Origin: CAYSWK01 sp964434735
Lineage (GTDB): Archaea > Micrarchaeota > Micrarchaeia > Anstonellales > Bilamarchaeaceae
Assembly: GCA_964434735.1 (NCBI GenBank)
Contig: CAYSWK010000002.1
Span: 39,072 to 103,071 of the forward strand
DNA length: 64,000 nucleotides
Direction: 5' to 3'
Numbering within the stretch: position 1 is the stretch's first letter; every line of letters starts with the position of its first letter. The notes under the pieces were generated by a model. That model had not been told where the DNA came from and did not search any database. It saw only the letters and a program-made list of their open reading frames with translations. Positions 9,781 through 16,398 of this stretch are shown here, piece after piece. Made by a program: the position numbers and the translations under genes.

Positions 9781-9790
9781 TACTTATATT
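9781..9790. promoter_or_regulatory. Shared AT box between adenine deaminase and purE
   Basis: TACTTATATT is centred about 25 nt from the ATG at 9761 (minus) and 26 nt from the ATG at 9812 (plus). The two start codons are only 51 nt apart, so both transcripts are probably leaderless and use the same box. Confidence 0.5.
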
Positions 9791-9811
9791 CCCTTTGCGA
9801 GTGAATAATCC

Positions 9812-10252
9812 ATGGCAGAAAAAGTACTCATTCTTTCAGGAAGCAAGTCAGATGCTGCAATTTGCGAGAAGGCACTTGCAACACTCAAGGAATTCGGCGT
9901 CGATGCAAAATACGAGGTTGCTTCGGCCCACCGACAGCCAGACAAAGTTGAAAAGTTGGTACGAGAAAGTCCTGCAGATGTATTCATCTGTGCTGCAGGA
10001 TTGTCCGCTGCACTCCCGGGAGTTGTTGCCGCACGAACCATCAAGCCCGTTATTGGGTTACCGATCAATGCAGCACTTGACGGGATGGATGCGTTGCTTT
10101 CGATTGCCCAAATGCCCCCTAATGTCCCAGTTGCGTGCGTAGGGATAGATAATGCAAAAAACGCCGCCGTTTTGGCAGTCCAGATATTGGCAGTCAAAGA
10201 CAAGGAACTTGCAAAGAAGCTCCATGATTTCAAGGAGAAAATGGCACTTTAA
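9812..10252 (+). CDS. purE: 5-(carboxyamino)imidazole ribonucleotide mutase / AIR carboxylase PurE
   Basis: 146 codons, close to the usual PurE length. LILSGSKSDAA near the N-terminus matches the phosphate-binding GS-SD motif, ASAHRQPDKV matches the catalytic SAHR-P motif, and AAGLSAALPGVVA, PVIGLPI and LLSIAQMPPNVPVACVGI complete the fold. The enzyme performs the carboxyaminoimidazole ribonucleotide step of purine synthesis. No purK lies nearby, so the class (mutase or direct carboxylase) cannot be set. It is divergent from the adenine deaminase gene and so pairs purine synthesis with salvage at one promoter. purQ and a PurD-like gene lie elsewhere in the window. Confidence 0.93.
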   Translation: MAEKVLILSGSKSDAAICEKALATLKEFGVDAKYEVASAHRQPDKVEKLVRESPADVFICAAGLSAALPGVVAARTIKPVIGLPINAALDGMDALLSIAQMPPNVPVACVGIDNAKNAAVLAVQILAVKDKELAKKLHDFKEKMAL

Positions 10253-10275
10253 TTTTCATTTTTATAAATAAAAAT

Positions 10276-10401
10276 TGCAAGGAGGCGGATTTGAACCGCC
10301 GAACACACTAAGTGACAGGATATCTTCGACTTTTTGATTAAACTTTTTTTCAAAAAGTTTACTTAAGTCCTGCGCATTTAACCGGGCTTTGCTATCCTTG
10401 C
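10276..10401 (-). tRNA. tRNA-Leu(UAA) with a 40-nt intron
   Basis: The minus strand folds as a tRNA: acceptor GCAAGGA pairs with TCCTTGC with discriminator A; D arm GCA/TGC; anticodon stem CAGGA/TCCTG; long variable arm as expected for Leu; T arm GGCGG-TTCAAAT-CCGCC. The anticodon TAA is at plus positions 10363-10365. An intron (10322-10361) interrupts the loop between positions 37 and 38. The splice sites form a bulge-helix-bulge with cuts AG^T and AT^A. The spliced tRNA is 86 nt. CCA is not encoded. Confidence 0.96.
10331..10361 (-). repeat. 31-nt hairpin element, copy A (inside the tRNA-Leu intron)
   Basis: On the minus strand TAAACTTTTT, a 3-nt loop (GAA) and AAAAAGTTTA form a perfect 10-bp stem, followed by ATCAAAAA. 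The element makes up most of the intron. The same 31 nt, differing only in the loop, recurs at 53043-53073 beside tRNA-Ala, and its right half recurs at 52838-52855. Confidence 0.85.
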
Positions 10402-10641
10402 GTTGTCTTGTGCTCTTCTTATGCAACGTAGGGAAACCTATTCTTCTCTTCTTCTTGAAGAGGGTTTCCTGCTCGTAGGCTTTCGCCTCCGAGTGCATTC
10501 TCCTATTGCCATATGCTTCGTATATGCAACGAGGGAAACCGGTTCTAAGAAAGTACTTAGAACGGGCAAGTATAATGGAAATAAATCCCATTAACGTACG
10601 CAATGTATTGCGTACGTATGTGCCAATATGGCACAGGATAT
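10402..10641 (-). other. String of hairpins upstream of tRNA-Leu (candidate structured RNA)
   Basis: No convincing gene is present. Perfect hairpins include TGTGCCA/TGGCACA (10619-10635), an 11-bp stem with 2-nt spacer (10594-10617), GTTCTAAG/CTTAGAAC (10542-10563) and CTCG-AGGC/GCCT-CGAG (10472-10493). Two direct repeats, 10420-10438 and 10523-10540 (TATGCAACG then AGGGAAACC), both can pair with the single GGTTTCC at 10463-10469, giving two mutually exclusive helices. The 140-residue open frame across this stretch and the tRNA is judged spurious. Confidence 0.55.
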
Positions 10642-10734
10642 AAAAATCAGACGCTGTTGACGTCATCACGAGGAATGCGGGCATTGTAGGAATGTATCCC
10701 GCAACCTTCAGCGGTTGTTCAGGTCATCATGTAA
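10642..10734 (-). ncRNA. C/D box guide RNA with hairpin-extended D'-C' spacer
   Basis: On the minus strand a C box ATGATGA (10724-10730) is followed by exactly 12 nt and CTGA (D', 10708-10711). After a 38-nt spacer comes GTGATGA (C', 10663-10669), exactly 12 nt, and CTGA (D, 10647-10650), then a T-run. Twelve-nt guide spacing is standard for archaeal C/D RNAs that direct 2'-O-methylation. The spacer is long and can fold as TGCGGG/CCCGCA. A minus-strand TATA box (TTTTTTAAAG, 10754-10763) lies about 28 nt upstream of the C box. Guide targets would read CGGTTGTTCAGG and ACGCTGTTGACG; no target is in this window. Confidence 0.72.
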
Positions 10735-10753
10735 AAAGTATTACGCAGCCGAA

Positions 10754-10763
10754 CTTTAAAAAA
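10754..10763 (-). promoter_or_regulatory. TATA box for the C/D guide RNA
   Basis: TTTTTTAAAG on the minus strand is centred about 28 nt before the C box, which places transcription initiation a few nt before the box. Confidence 0.5.
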
Positions 10764-10775
10764 CAATCAGATACG

Positions 10776-10785
10776 TTTTTATATA
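10776..10785 (+). promoter_or_regulatory. TATA box for the transglutaminase-like gene
   Basis: TTTTTATATA is centred about 25 nt before the ATG at 10806, so this transcript is probably leaderless. It supports the start at 10806 over the longer frame that begins at 10692. Confidence 0.6.
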
Positions 10786-10805
10786 GAATTAGACACAATA
10801 ATACC

Positions 10806-11894
10806 ATGCAAAAACCACGATTCTCACGAATACAAACCACCATATGTGCTGCTGCACTCGCATTCTCATTCCAGAGAGCCCCTGCACTTGCCGAAACACC
10901 GCAGCAATCGATAAAAACTACAGTTGAACAATTAACAAATACAAACGGCATAGACCTATTTCTTGCTAGTGCGCCTCGTGAACCGGCCTCCCTTGTGCAA
11001 GCAGTATTTGAACACGTGCGAACTGATGGAAAGGGAGGTTTCAAAACGATTCCAACCGACCAAGCCAAAGGTGCACTTACCGTAAAAGAATATGCAAAAA
11101 TAAAAGAAGGAGATTGCACTGATACGGACCTATATGCGACAGCTATATTTGCACGCGCAAAAGCACAAAGAAATCTTCCTAAGGATATGATTATTGGAAC
11201 GATTGTATATTCACCATATGCGCATCCGGATATCGGCCATGTGGTAACCTTCGTTTCACATTCTTCACTTACACCTTCAACTAGCCCGCTTGCGCAAGAA
11301 GTCTCACAAAAACTTGAAGGCAAACCAATTACTATTATCGATCCTGCAACCGAAACTCTTGGGAACTTAAAATACCCAGGCAAACTTTCCTACGTAATTA
11401 CGGAAGAAGAACGAAACGGGCTTTTCTTTATGGAGCAAGGGGATGCGGCATTGAGAGCACACAATGCTAAACTTGCACAAGCATTATACGAACGGGCATT
11501 TGAATTCTTAAAAAATAATGCAGACGCATCAAAGGAAATCCGTGAAAAACTGGGAACATTTTCATTCAATGAAGGGATTGAAGCATTGCAAGGGCAAAAC
11601 GTCACAAACGCACTTACCGCAATGAAAAAGGCAAAGAGATACAATACAAAACCATTATACGTAGCATTCGCACTTCATGTTGAAGGGTTGATTGCAGCAA
11701 CCCAAACACAAGATTCAGAACTTGCAAAGAAAAAGTTCGCTGAATCAAATGAAATAATTTTAAATTATTTTATAGAACTTTTGAAAAGAGATAAAAATGA
11801 AATAATTTCAAATATTACGGGCACAGATGCAAAAATGGCAAGAGAACTTAAGGCAAACAACGACCAATTTATTCAAGCGCTTTCCCAACAGTAA
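10806..11894 (+). CDS. Secreted transglutaminase-like protein with C-terminal TPR-like helices
   Basis: 362 codons from the ATG at 10806. The N-terminus is a signal peptide: basic start (MQKPRFSR), hydrophobic core, then APALAETP, which fits signal peptidase cleavage after ALA. The following domain has a Cys in EGDCTDTDLYATA, His in DIGHVVTFV and Asp in TIIDPATETLG, in the order of a transglutaminase-like Cys-His-Asp triad. From about residue 205 on, paired helices (GDAALRAHNAKLAQALYERA and later ones) resemble TPR repeats. It probably acts outside the membrane. The substrate is unknown. Its 3' end overlaps the convergent methyltransferase gene by 26 nt. Confidence 0.72.
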   Translation: MQKPRFSRIQTTICAAALAFSFQRAPALAETPQQSIKTTVEQLTNTNGIDLFLASAPREPASLVQAVFEHVRTDGKGGFKTIPTDQAKGALTVKEYAKIKEGDCTDTDLYATAIFARAKAQRNLPKDMIIGTIVYSPYAHPDIGHVVTFVSHSSLTPSTSPLAQEVSQKLEGKPITIIDPATETLGNLKYPGKLSYVITEEERNGLFFMEQGDAALRAHNAKLAQALYERAFEFLKNNADASKEIREKLGTFSFNEGIEALQGQNVTNALTAMKKAKRYNTKPLYVAFALHVEGLIAATQTQDSELAKKKFAESNEIILNYFIELLKRDKNEIISNITGTDAKMARELKANNDQFIQALSQQ

Positions 11895-12480
11895 TACAAT
11901 ATAACATTTCATCCCCCATTTTTTCTTCTTCGAGGATTTTTAATTTCAGCTTTTTATTTTCAAGTGTCTTTTTTGTCTTTTCAAGATCCTGGTACGAGCT
12001 ATGGATCAACATTGCTTTTCCGGTGGGTGCAAGATGCTTTTCAAACGAATCCAAAAACCTATTCAAAAATTCACGTCCGTCTTTTCCTGAATTAAGTGCC
12101 GCATCTAACACGCCTTTCACATGCTCATCCTCGTTTGCAGGAAGATACGGCGGATTGCAAATGATCCAGTCAAACATCTCTCCCTTTTTTATTGATAAAA
12201 ACATATCGCCTTTACGGATTTCGATTGTCGTCAGTTTATTCGCAACCGTATTCATATATGCGCATGCAACGGCTTCGTCCGTAATATCAACTGCAACAAC
12301 TGAATTGGCAGGATTCTCCTTCGCATTCACAAGCGAAACAATTCCCGTTCCCGTACATACCTCAAGTAGTTTTCCCGTACACGTTTTTGCGTGCTTTGCT
12401 AAAAGAAAGGAATCCTCTGCCGGCTCATACACGTCGTCGCAAACCGCAATCATGAGACCGTTAAATGGAAAACGATGCAT
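11869..12480 (-). CDS. HemK2/Mtq2-type class I methyltransferase
   Basis: 204 codons from the ATG at 12480. VYEPAEDSFLL near the N-terminus, LEVCTGTGIVSL (AdoMet loop), VVAVDITDEAV and the catalytic NPPYLP are the signature of the HemK2 group, which methylates the Gln of the GGQ motif in release factor aRF1. The chosen start is the one 27 nt downstream of a clear box (TTTAAAAAG on the minus strand, 12503-12511); an extra 34 residues upstream are Cys-rich and unlike the family. A start at 12453 (MIAVCDD) is also possible. C-terminal ends of this gene and the convergent secreted protein gene overlap. Confidence 0.87.
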   Translation of the reverse strand: MHRFPFNGLMIAVCDDVYEPAEDSFLLAKHAKTCTGKLLEVCTGTGIVSLVNAKENPANSVVAVDITDEAVACAYMNTVANKLTTIEIRKGDMFLSIKKGEMFDWIICNPPYLPANEDEHVKGVLDAALNSGKDGREFLNRFLDSFEKHLAPTGKAMLIHSSYQDLEKTKKTLENKKLKLKILEEEKMGDEMLYCITVGKALE

Positions 12481-12555
12481 AGGAAGAAACACACATATGA
12501 GGCTTTTTAAACACAACGGGAGAATATCCTTCCAGAAGCGAGGCGTTGTACAGGG

Positions 12556-13179
12556 ATGGTTTTCGCACAAGCAACAAGCCAACCGGAAAGAGGAAATGCA
12601 TTAGCCAGAAGTTCTCATTTTAGACAAAAATTACCAAAAACAGACGTACTCCATCCTCCGCAAGAATTCCCGTTTACTCTTGTAAACGGCCATATTATCC
12701 ATTTTTCAAGAAGAGGCAGAGCCCTCTTAAGACATCCCGAGGATGCATTAAAAGAGTACCATGCATGCTGCATGGCAACGCTCCGTATTATTTCAGAAGG
12801 ATATCTTCTTGCAAGAACGGCAGGACTAAAAATCGATTTCAAAGAATCGCGAGTACGAAGAACACGCGGCCCAATACCATTGTATCTTCAAGGACACTTA
12901 CGGCCAAAAAAAGAGATTGCATTACCGAGTGACTTGGAACATCTTGAACTCATCGAACGTGTACTCGCACAAACAATCGCAAAAGTCACGCCGCATTATG
13001 TATACGGGGCGTATATAGGAAGAATTATGCAAGGAATTACCGAACATTCGGATATTGCCGAAAAAATTAACAGGCATCCCCTTGAAGACCTTTCCCTTTT
13101 TGGCCTCATTCATATAGTACAGGAACTGATAGTAATGAAACGTGTACTCGAATTAGATGAACTCAGGGCAACCATTTAA
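12556..13179 (+). CDS. Hypothetical helical protein
   Basis: 207 codons. The first ~45 residues are polar and probably flexible; the rest is mainly helical and rich in Leu, Ile, His and Arg, with HYVYGAYIGRIMQG near residue 150. No signal peptide, membrane segment or known motif is seen. The gene runs divergently from the methyltransferase; the TTTTTAAA box at 12504-12511 lies about 49 nt upstream, so it would have a leader of roughly 20 nt. The function is not recognised. Confidence 0.65.
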   Translation: MVFAQATSQPERGNALARSSHFRQKLPKTDVLHPPQEFPFTLVNGHIIHFSRRGRALLRHPEDALKEYHACCMATLRIISEGYLLARTAGLKIDFKESRVRRTRGPIPLYLQGHLRPKKEIALPSDLEHLELIERVLAQTIAKVTPHYVYGAYIGRIMQGITEHSDIAEKINRHPLEDLSLFGLIHIVQELIVMKRVLELDELRATI

Positions 13180-13264
13180 GCAGGAACCCATTTCAAGACA
13201 CTTCTTTAAAAATAAACCTGCATTAGTATTTTCATCAAAACTATGAGGTGAATGTACATGCAAA

Positions 13265-13828
13265 ATGAAACACAACAAACAGGAAACACGAAACTCGCAA
13301 CCAGCACACAAGGGTGGTTGGGCGTCCAGTCAAGGACAAAGTAATTTACAAACAACGCAGCAACTTAGAGCCAGCCAAACAAGTGCTGAAACTGATTTTA
13401 GGGCTGAATTAGATCGAATTAAGGAACGTAAGAGTCATGGGCTTCTTGCACGATTTATTGGTCAAAGCATACATATTGAACCTAACCTTTTGAAAGAAGC
13501 GTGTGCAGAGTTAGGTAAACTGAGTCCACAGACGCTCACGGGACTTTTAAAACGATCCGCAGAGGAAACGTGGAAATTTACAAGCACTGCACAAAGGCAT
13601 ATGATAGACGCGTTCTTAGCATTACCGGATTCAAGAGCGCGTGAAGCTGCCAAAAATGATATGCAAAAATCTCTTGCACGGATTTTAGGTGAACCGCTTT
13701 CTCTTGAAACAAAAGATCACTACCTGCAGGCGCTTAGTGCAATTCATATCCGTACTAAAGAAAAGCAACGGGCCGCTTCTTTGCGAAGATATGTATTACC
13801 AAGAACCTTGCGATCAGGAAGGGGGTAA
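13265..13828 (+). CDS. Hypothetical helical protein with polar N-terminus
   Basis: 187 codons. Residues 1-45 are rich in Gln, Ser, Asn and Thr and look disordered; residues 45-187 are helical and rich in Leu, Ala, Arg and Lys, with a basic end (RRYVLPRTLRSGRG). No known domain is visible. A strong ribosome-binding motif GAGGTGA (13245-13251) lies 13 nt before this ATG but only 6 nt before another ATG at 13258 that opens a 28-codon frame (stop near 13344), so the start is uncertain or the short frame is a leader peptide. The next gene begins 2 nt after the stop, so the two are probably translated together. Confidence 0.62.
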   Translation: MKHNKQETRNSQPAHKGGWASSQGQSNLQTTQQLRASQTSAETDFRAELDRIKERKSHGLLARFIGQSIHIEPNLLKEACAELGKLSPQTLTGLLKRSAEETWKFTSTAQRHMIDAFLALPDSRAREAAKNDMQKSLARILGEPLSLETKDHYLQALSAIHIRTKEKQRAASLRRYVLPRTLRSGRG

Positions 13829-13830
13829 TT

Positions 13831-14010
13831 ATGAAATCCTCTACGAACTCAAGAATTGGAAGACCGCTCTCATTGACTCACGAGCAATTAGGACTTTTGC
13901 AAAAACTTTACTACACTGAACCGTATTCCATACGAAGACTTGCTAAAGTCCTAGGAACGTCAAGATCCGCAATTGAACGCGCAATAAAGGCGGATTTTTA
14001 CGGATATTGA
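13831..14010 (+). CDS. Small helix-turn-helix protein resembling a resolvase C-terminal domain
   Basis: 59 codons. ATG at 13831 is preceded by GGGGGT, a good ribosome-binding site 4 nt away, and the upstream stop is 2 nt before it. The protein contains RIGRPLSLTHEQ followed by IRRLAKVLGTSRSAIERAI, which matches the GRP-x-LT-EQ linker and helix-turn-helix of serine recombinase (Hin-like) tails. No catalytic recombinase domain is present. It could be a free-standing small DNA-binding regulator or a relic of a mobile element. A long T-run follows the stop. Confidence 0.7.
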   Translation: MKSSTNSRIGRPLSLTHEQLGLLQKLYYTEPYSIRRLAKVLGTSRSAIERAIKADFYGY

Positions 14011-14016
14011 ATTCGG

Positions 14017-14036
14017 TCTTTTTTTTCTTTTTTTTA
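14017..14036 (+). terminator. T-rich terminator after the HTH gene
   Basis: An almost unbroken run of T (one C inside) begins a few nt after the stop at 14010. Archaeal RNA polymerase stops on such U-tracts, so this is the probable 3' end of the 13265-14010 transcript. Confidence 0.55.
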
Positions 14037-14082
14037 AGATACTATCAGCATATTCTTAAACCTACAAACGTACAATTTACCT

Positions 14083-15786
14083 ATGTGCGGCATAGCGGGA
14101 TTCTTTGGCCTTGACGACCGTGCGCTTCTTAAGCGTATGGCGGGCGCAATAGCACACCGTGGGCCGGATCATGAAGGCCTGTACACAAGCAAAGGAATAG
14201 GTCTCGCCAACAGGCGTTTAAGCATTATCGATTTATCAGGCGGCAACCAGCCAATATATGATGACACAAGAAGGTACGTCATCGTTTTCAACGGTGAAAT
14301 ATACAACTACAAGAAGCTTCGAACACTGCTTGAGAAAAAAGGCGTGAAATTTGAAACTTCAAGCGATACGGAAGTCATCCTTCAATTGCTCATCAATTAT
14401 GGGGTTGGGGGGATTGGAAAACTCAACGGCATGTTCGCATTTGCATTCTACGATTCAAAAGAACGAAAACTCATCATTGCGCGAGACCGGGCAGGAATCA
14501 AACCGTTATATTATACGGTGCACAAGGGACTCTTTTTCTTTGCGTCAGAAATCAAATCTATTTTAGAATATGAAGAGATCCCAAAACAGGTTGACCAGGA
14601 GGCAAAATCTTCATTTTTGACATTTGGAACTGTCTTGGCTGCAAAAACATTATTCAGAGGAATTTCAAAACTGCTCCCTGGAAATTATCTTGAAGTAACT
14701 CCACATTCCATTTCAATAAAACCGTATCAACAAGAAACCGAAGATGTATCCGCAACCTCTTTACGCCACGTGCTTGAGCATGCCGTCAAGTCACAAATGG
14801 TTGCTGATGTTCCCTTAGGTGCATTCCTTTCCGGAGGATTGGACTCAAGTACCATCGTTGGATTAATGGCAAAATCCCATGACCAACCTGTAAAAACATT
14901 TACCGTAGGATTCGGTGAGGAAAGCGATGAGGTATATTACGCACGCGCAGTAAGCGAACACACGGGCACCGAGCATTATGAACGCATCGTCGAGCCAAAG
15001 GAAGTGCAAAAAACCGTTGAAAAGCTTGTGTGGCATTTTGACGACTTGACCTGGGATTCTGCAAGCATCCCGTTATTCTTGGTTTCCGAGCTCGCACGAA
15101 AACACGTAAAAGTCGTATTAAGCGGCGAGGGGGCAGATGAATTGTTTGCAGGATATGAACGGTACCGCCCCTTTTCACCCGCAATCCCCCTTGTGCCCTG
15201 GAACATCCGCACGCACGTATACAAGAGATATATCACCATGTTTGACGATGCAACAAAAGCACGCCTAGGAATTGGAAAAAGTTATGCGGAAATCGTGCTT
15301 GACTCATACCTTTCACGCACTCCACGAAACCTGCAGAATGTTCTTGATTTTGAATATAATGAGTTTCTTCCGCACCAATTGCTCAACAAGGCAGACAAGG
15401 CAACCATGGCAGCATCCATAGAAGGTCGCGTGCCGTTCCTTGACAATTCAGTCATAGAAAAAGCAAAGCATATTCCACTTCATGAAAAAATGCTTTTATT
15501 TAAGGGAAAGGCAGTGCTTCGCGCGGCGGTAAAAGATATAACACCTACAGTTGCACGCGCACGGGCAAAACAAGGGTTTGGCGCAAAACCGATATTTTGG
15601 CTTTCGCATACGCCCTTTTTGGAGTACACCAAAAGCATGCTTGCTGACGGTCACGCGAAGGAGCTTGGTATTGATTTGTCATACGCAAAAACAATGATTG
15701 AGGAACGCACAAAACCAAAGCGAGCATACCAAATTTGGAGTTTATTACTCCTTGAATTATGGTACAGGAAATTTTTCGGTGAATGA
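14083..15786 (+). CDS. asnB: Asparagine synthetase (glutamine-hydrolysing)
   Basis: 567 codons. MCGIAGFFG at the N-terminus gives the catalytic Cys after Met removal, and AIAHRGPDHEG, LANRRLSIIDLSGGNQP and NGEIYNY follow as in class II glutamine amidotransferases. The synthetase domain has LSGGLDSSTIVGLMA (the SGG-DSS pyrophosphate loop), KTFTVGFGE and LSGEGADELFAGYERY. The enzyme makes Asn from Asp, Gln and ATP. The gene precedes surface glycan genes, and related enzymes amidate sugars in such clusters, so that role is an alternative. A box near ATTCTTAAACC lies about 25 nt before the ATG, suggesting a leaderless transcript. Confidence 0.93.
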   Translation: MCGIAGFFGLDDRALLKRMAGAIAHRGPDHEGLYTSKGIGLANRRLSIIDLSGGNQPIYDDTRRYVIVFNGEIYNYKKLRTLLEKKGVKFETSSDTEVILQLLINYGVGGIGKLNGMFAFAFYDSKERKLIIARDRAGIKPLYYTVHKGLFFFASEIKSILEYEEIPKQVDQEAKSSFLTFGTVLAAKTLFRGISKLLPGNYLEVTPHSISIKPYQQETEDVSATSLRHVLEHAVKSQMVADVPLGAFLSGGLDSSTIVGLMAKSHDQPVKTFTVGFGEESDEVYYARAVSEHTGTEHYERIVEPKEVQKTVEKLVWHFDDLTWDSASIPLFLVSELARKHVKVVLSGEGADELFAGYERYRPFSPAIPLVPWNIRTHVYKRYITMFDDATKARLGIGKSYAEIVLDSYLSRTPRNLQNVLDFEYNEFLPHQLLNKADKATMAASIEGRVPFLDNSVIEKAKHIPLHEKMLLFKGKAVLRAAVKDITPTVARARAKQGFGAKPIFWLSHTPFLEYTKSMLADGHAKELGIDLSYAKTMIEERTKPKRAYQIWSLLLLELWYRKFFGE

Positions 15787-15816
15787 GTTAATAAATATCC
15801 GGTCCAAAAAAGATCT

Positions 15817-16320
15817 GTGGAATGGATTATCCCTGCAAAAATTTCCCTTTTCGACCCACCATACTCACTTGAATTCCATAAAAAGTATGATGGGCGACTA
15901 GGATTCCACGCATACATGCCAAATTCAATACGAAACGGAAAAGTAGTTGGGCTCCATGAAGGGCGTGACGTAACACTCCCGAAAGGAACCCCAATACTTG
16001 CACCATCTGATTGTACGATTGTTGCTTGGATGAAAGGAAACAAAAAAAACGGCGGATGGATAAAACTTGCATTTGAAACTCCGAAAGGAAAATATTTTAT
16101 GGAACTTACTCATGTAAACGGGCAGGAGTTCAAATCCGGACAAATCGTCTCAAAAGGAACCGAACTTGGAACGGTTTATGTAGTTCCTAGAATCGGAAGA
16201 GCAACACTTTGCATTAAGATATATACTGACAAAGGCAAGCCAATTGATTTTCTTAAAGTAATTGGCCAACCTGCAACACCAATAGAAGTTAAGCAAGAGC
16301 CAAAAAAACTTTTGCGCTAG
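15817..16320 (+). CDS. M23/LytM-like domain protein lacking part of the zinc site
   Basis: 167 codons from a GTG at 15817, about 24 nt after a TTAATAAATA box (15789-15798), so the transcript is probably leaderless. The core GLHEGRDVTLPKGTPILAPSDCTIVAW follows the M23 pattern H-x3-D then GTPI-A. THVNGQEFKSGQIVSKGTELGTV resembles the later H-x-G-x-V-KG segment. However, where active enzymes have the HLH zinc ligands, this protein has TLCIKIY, so two histidines are missing and it is probably not an active peptidase. There is no signal peptide. A binding or structural role is likely. Confidence 0.68.
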   Translation: MEWIIPAKISLFDPPYSLEFHKKYDGRLGFHAYMPNSIRNGKVVGLHEGRDVTLPKGTPILAPSDCTIVAWMKGNKKNGGWIKLAFETPKGKYFMELTHVNGQEFKSGQIVSKGTELGTVYVVPRIGRATLCIKIYTDKGKPIDFLKVIGQPATPIEVKQEPKKLLR

Positions 16321-16398
16321 AATGCTCGTTGTAAAAGACAGACCTCTAAAAGTACACAAAACAAGAAAGTTAAAAACGTAAAGTAGTAAACTAGGGTT

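Noticed and set aside
10262..10684. 140-residue open frame on the minus strand
   Set aside because: It runs through tRNA-Leu, its intron and the hairpin string; composition is not protein-like and the RNA reading explains the sequence.
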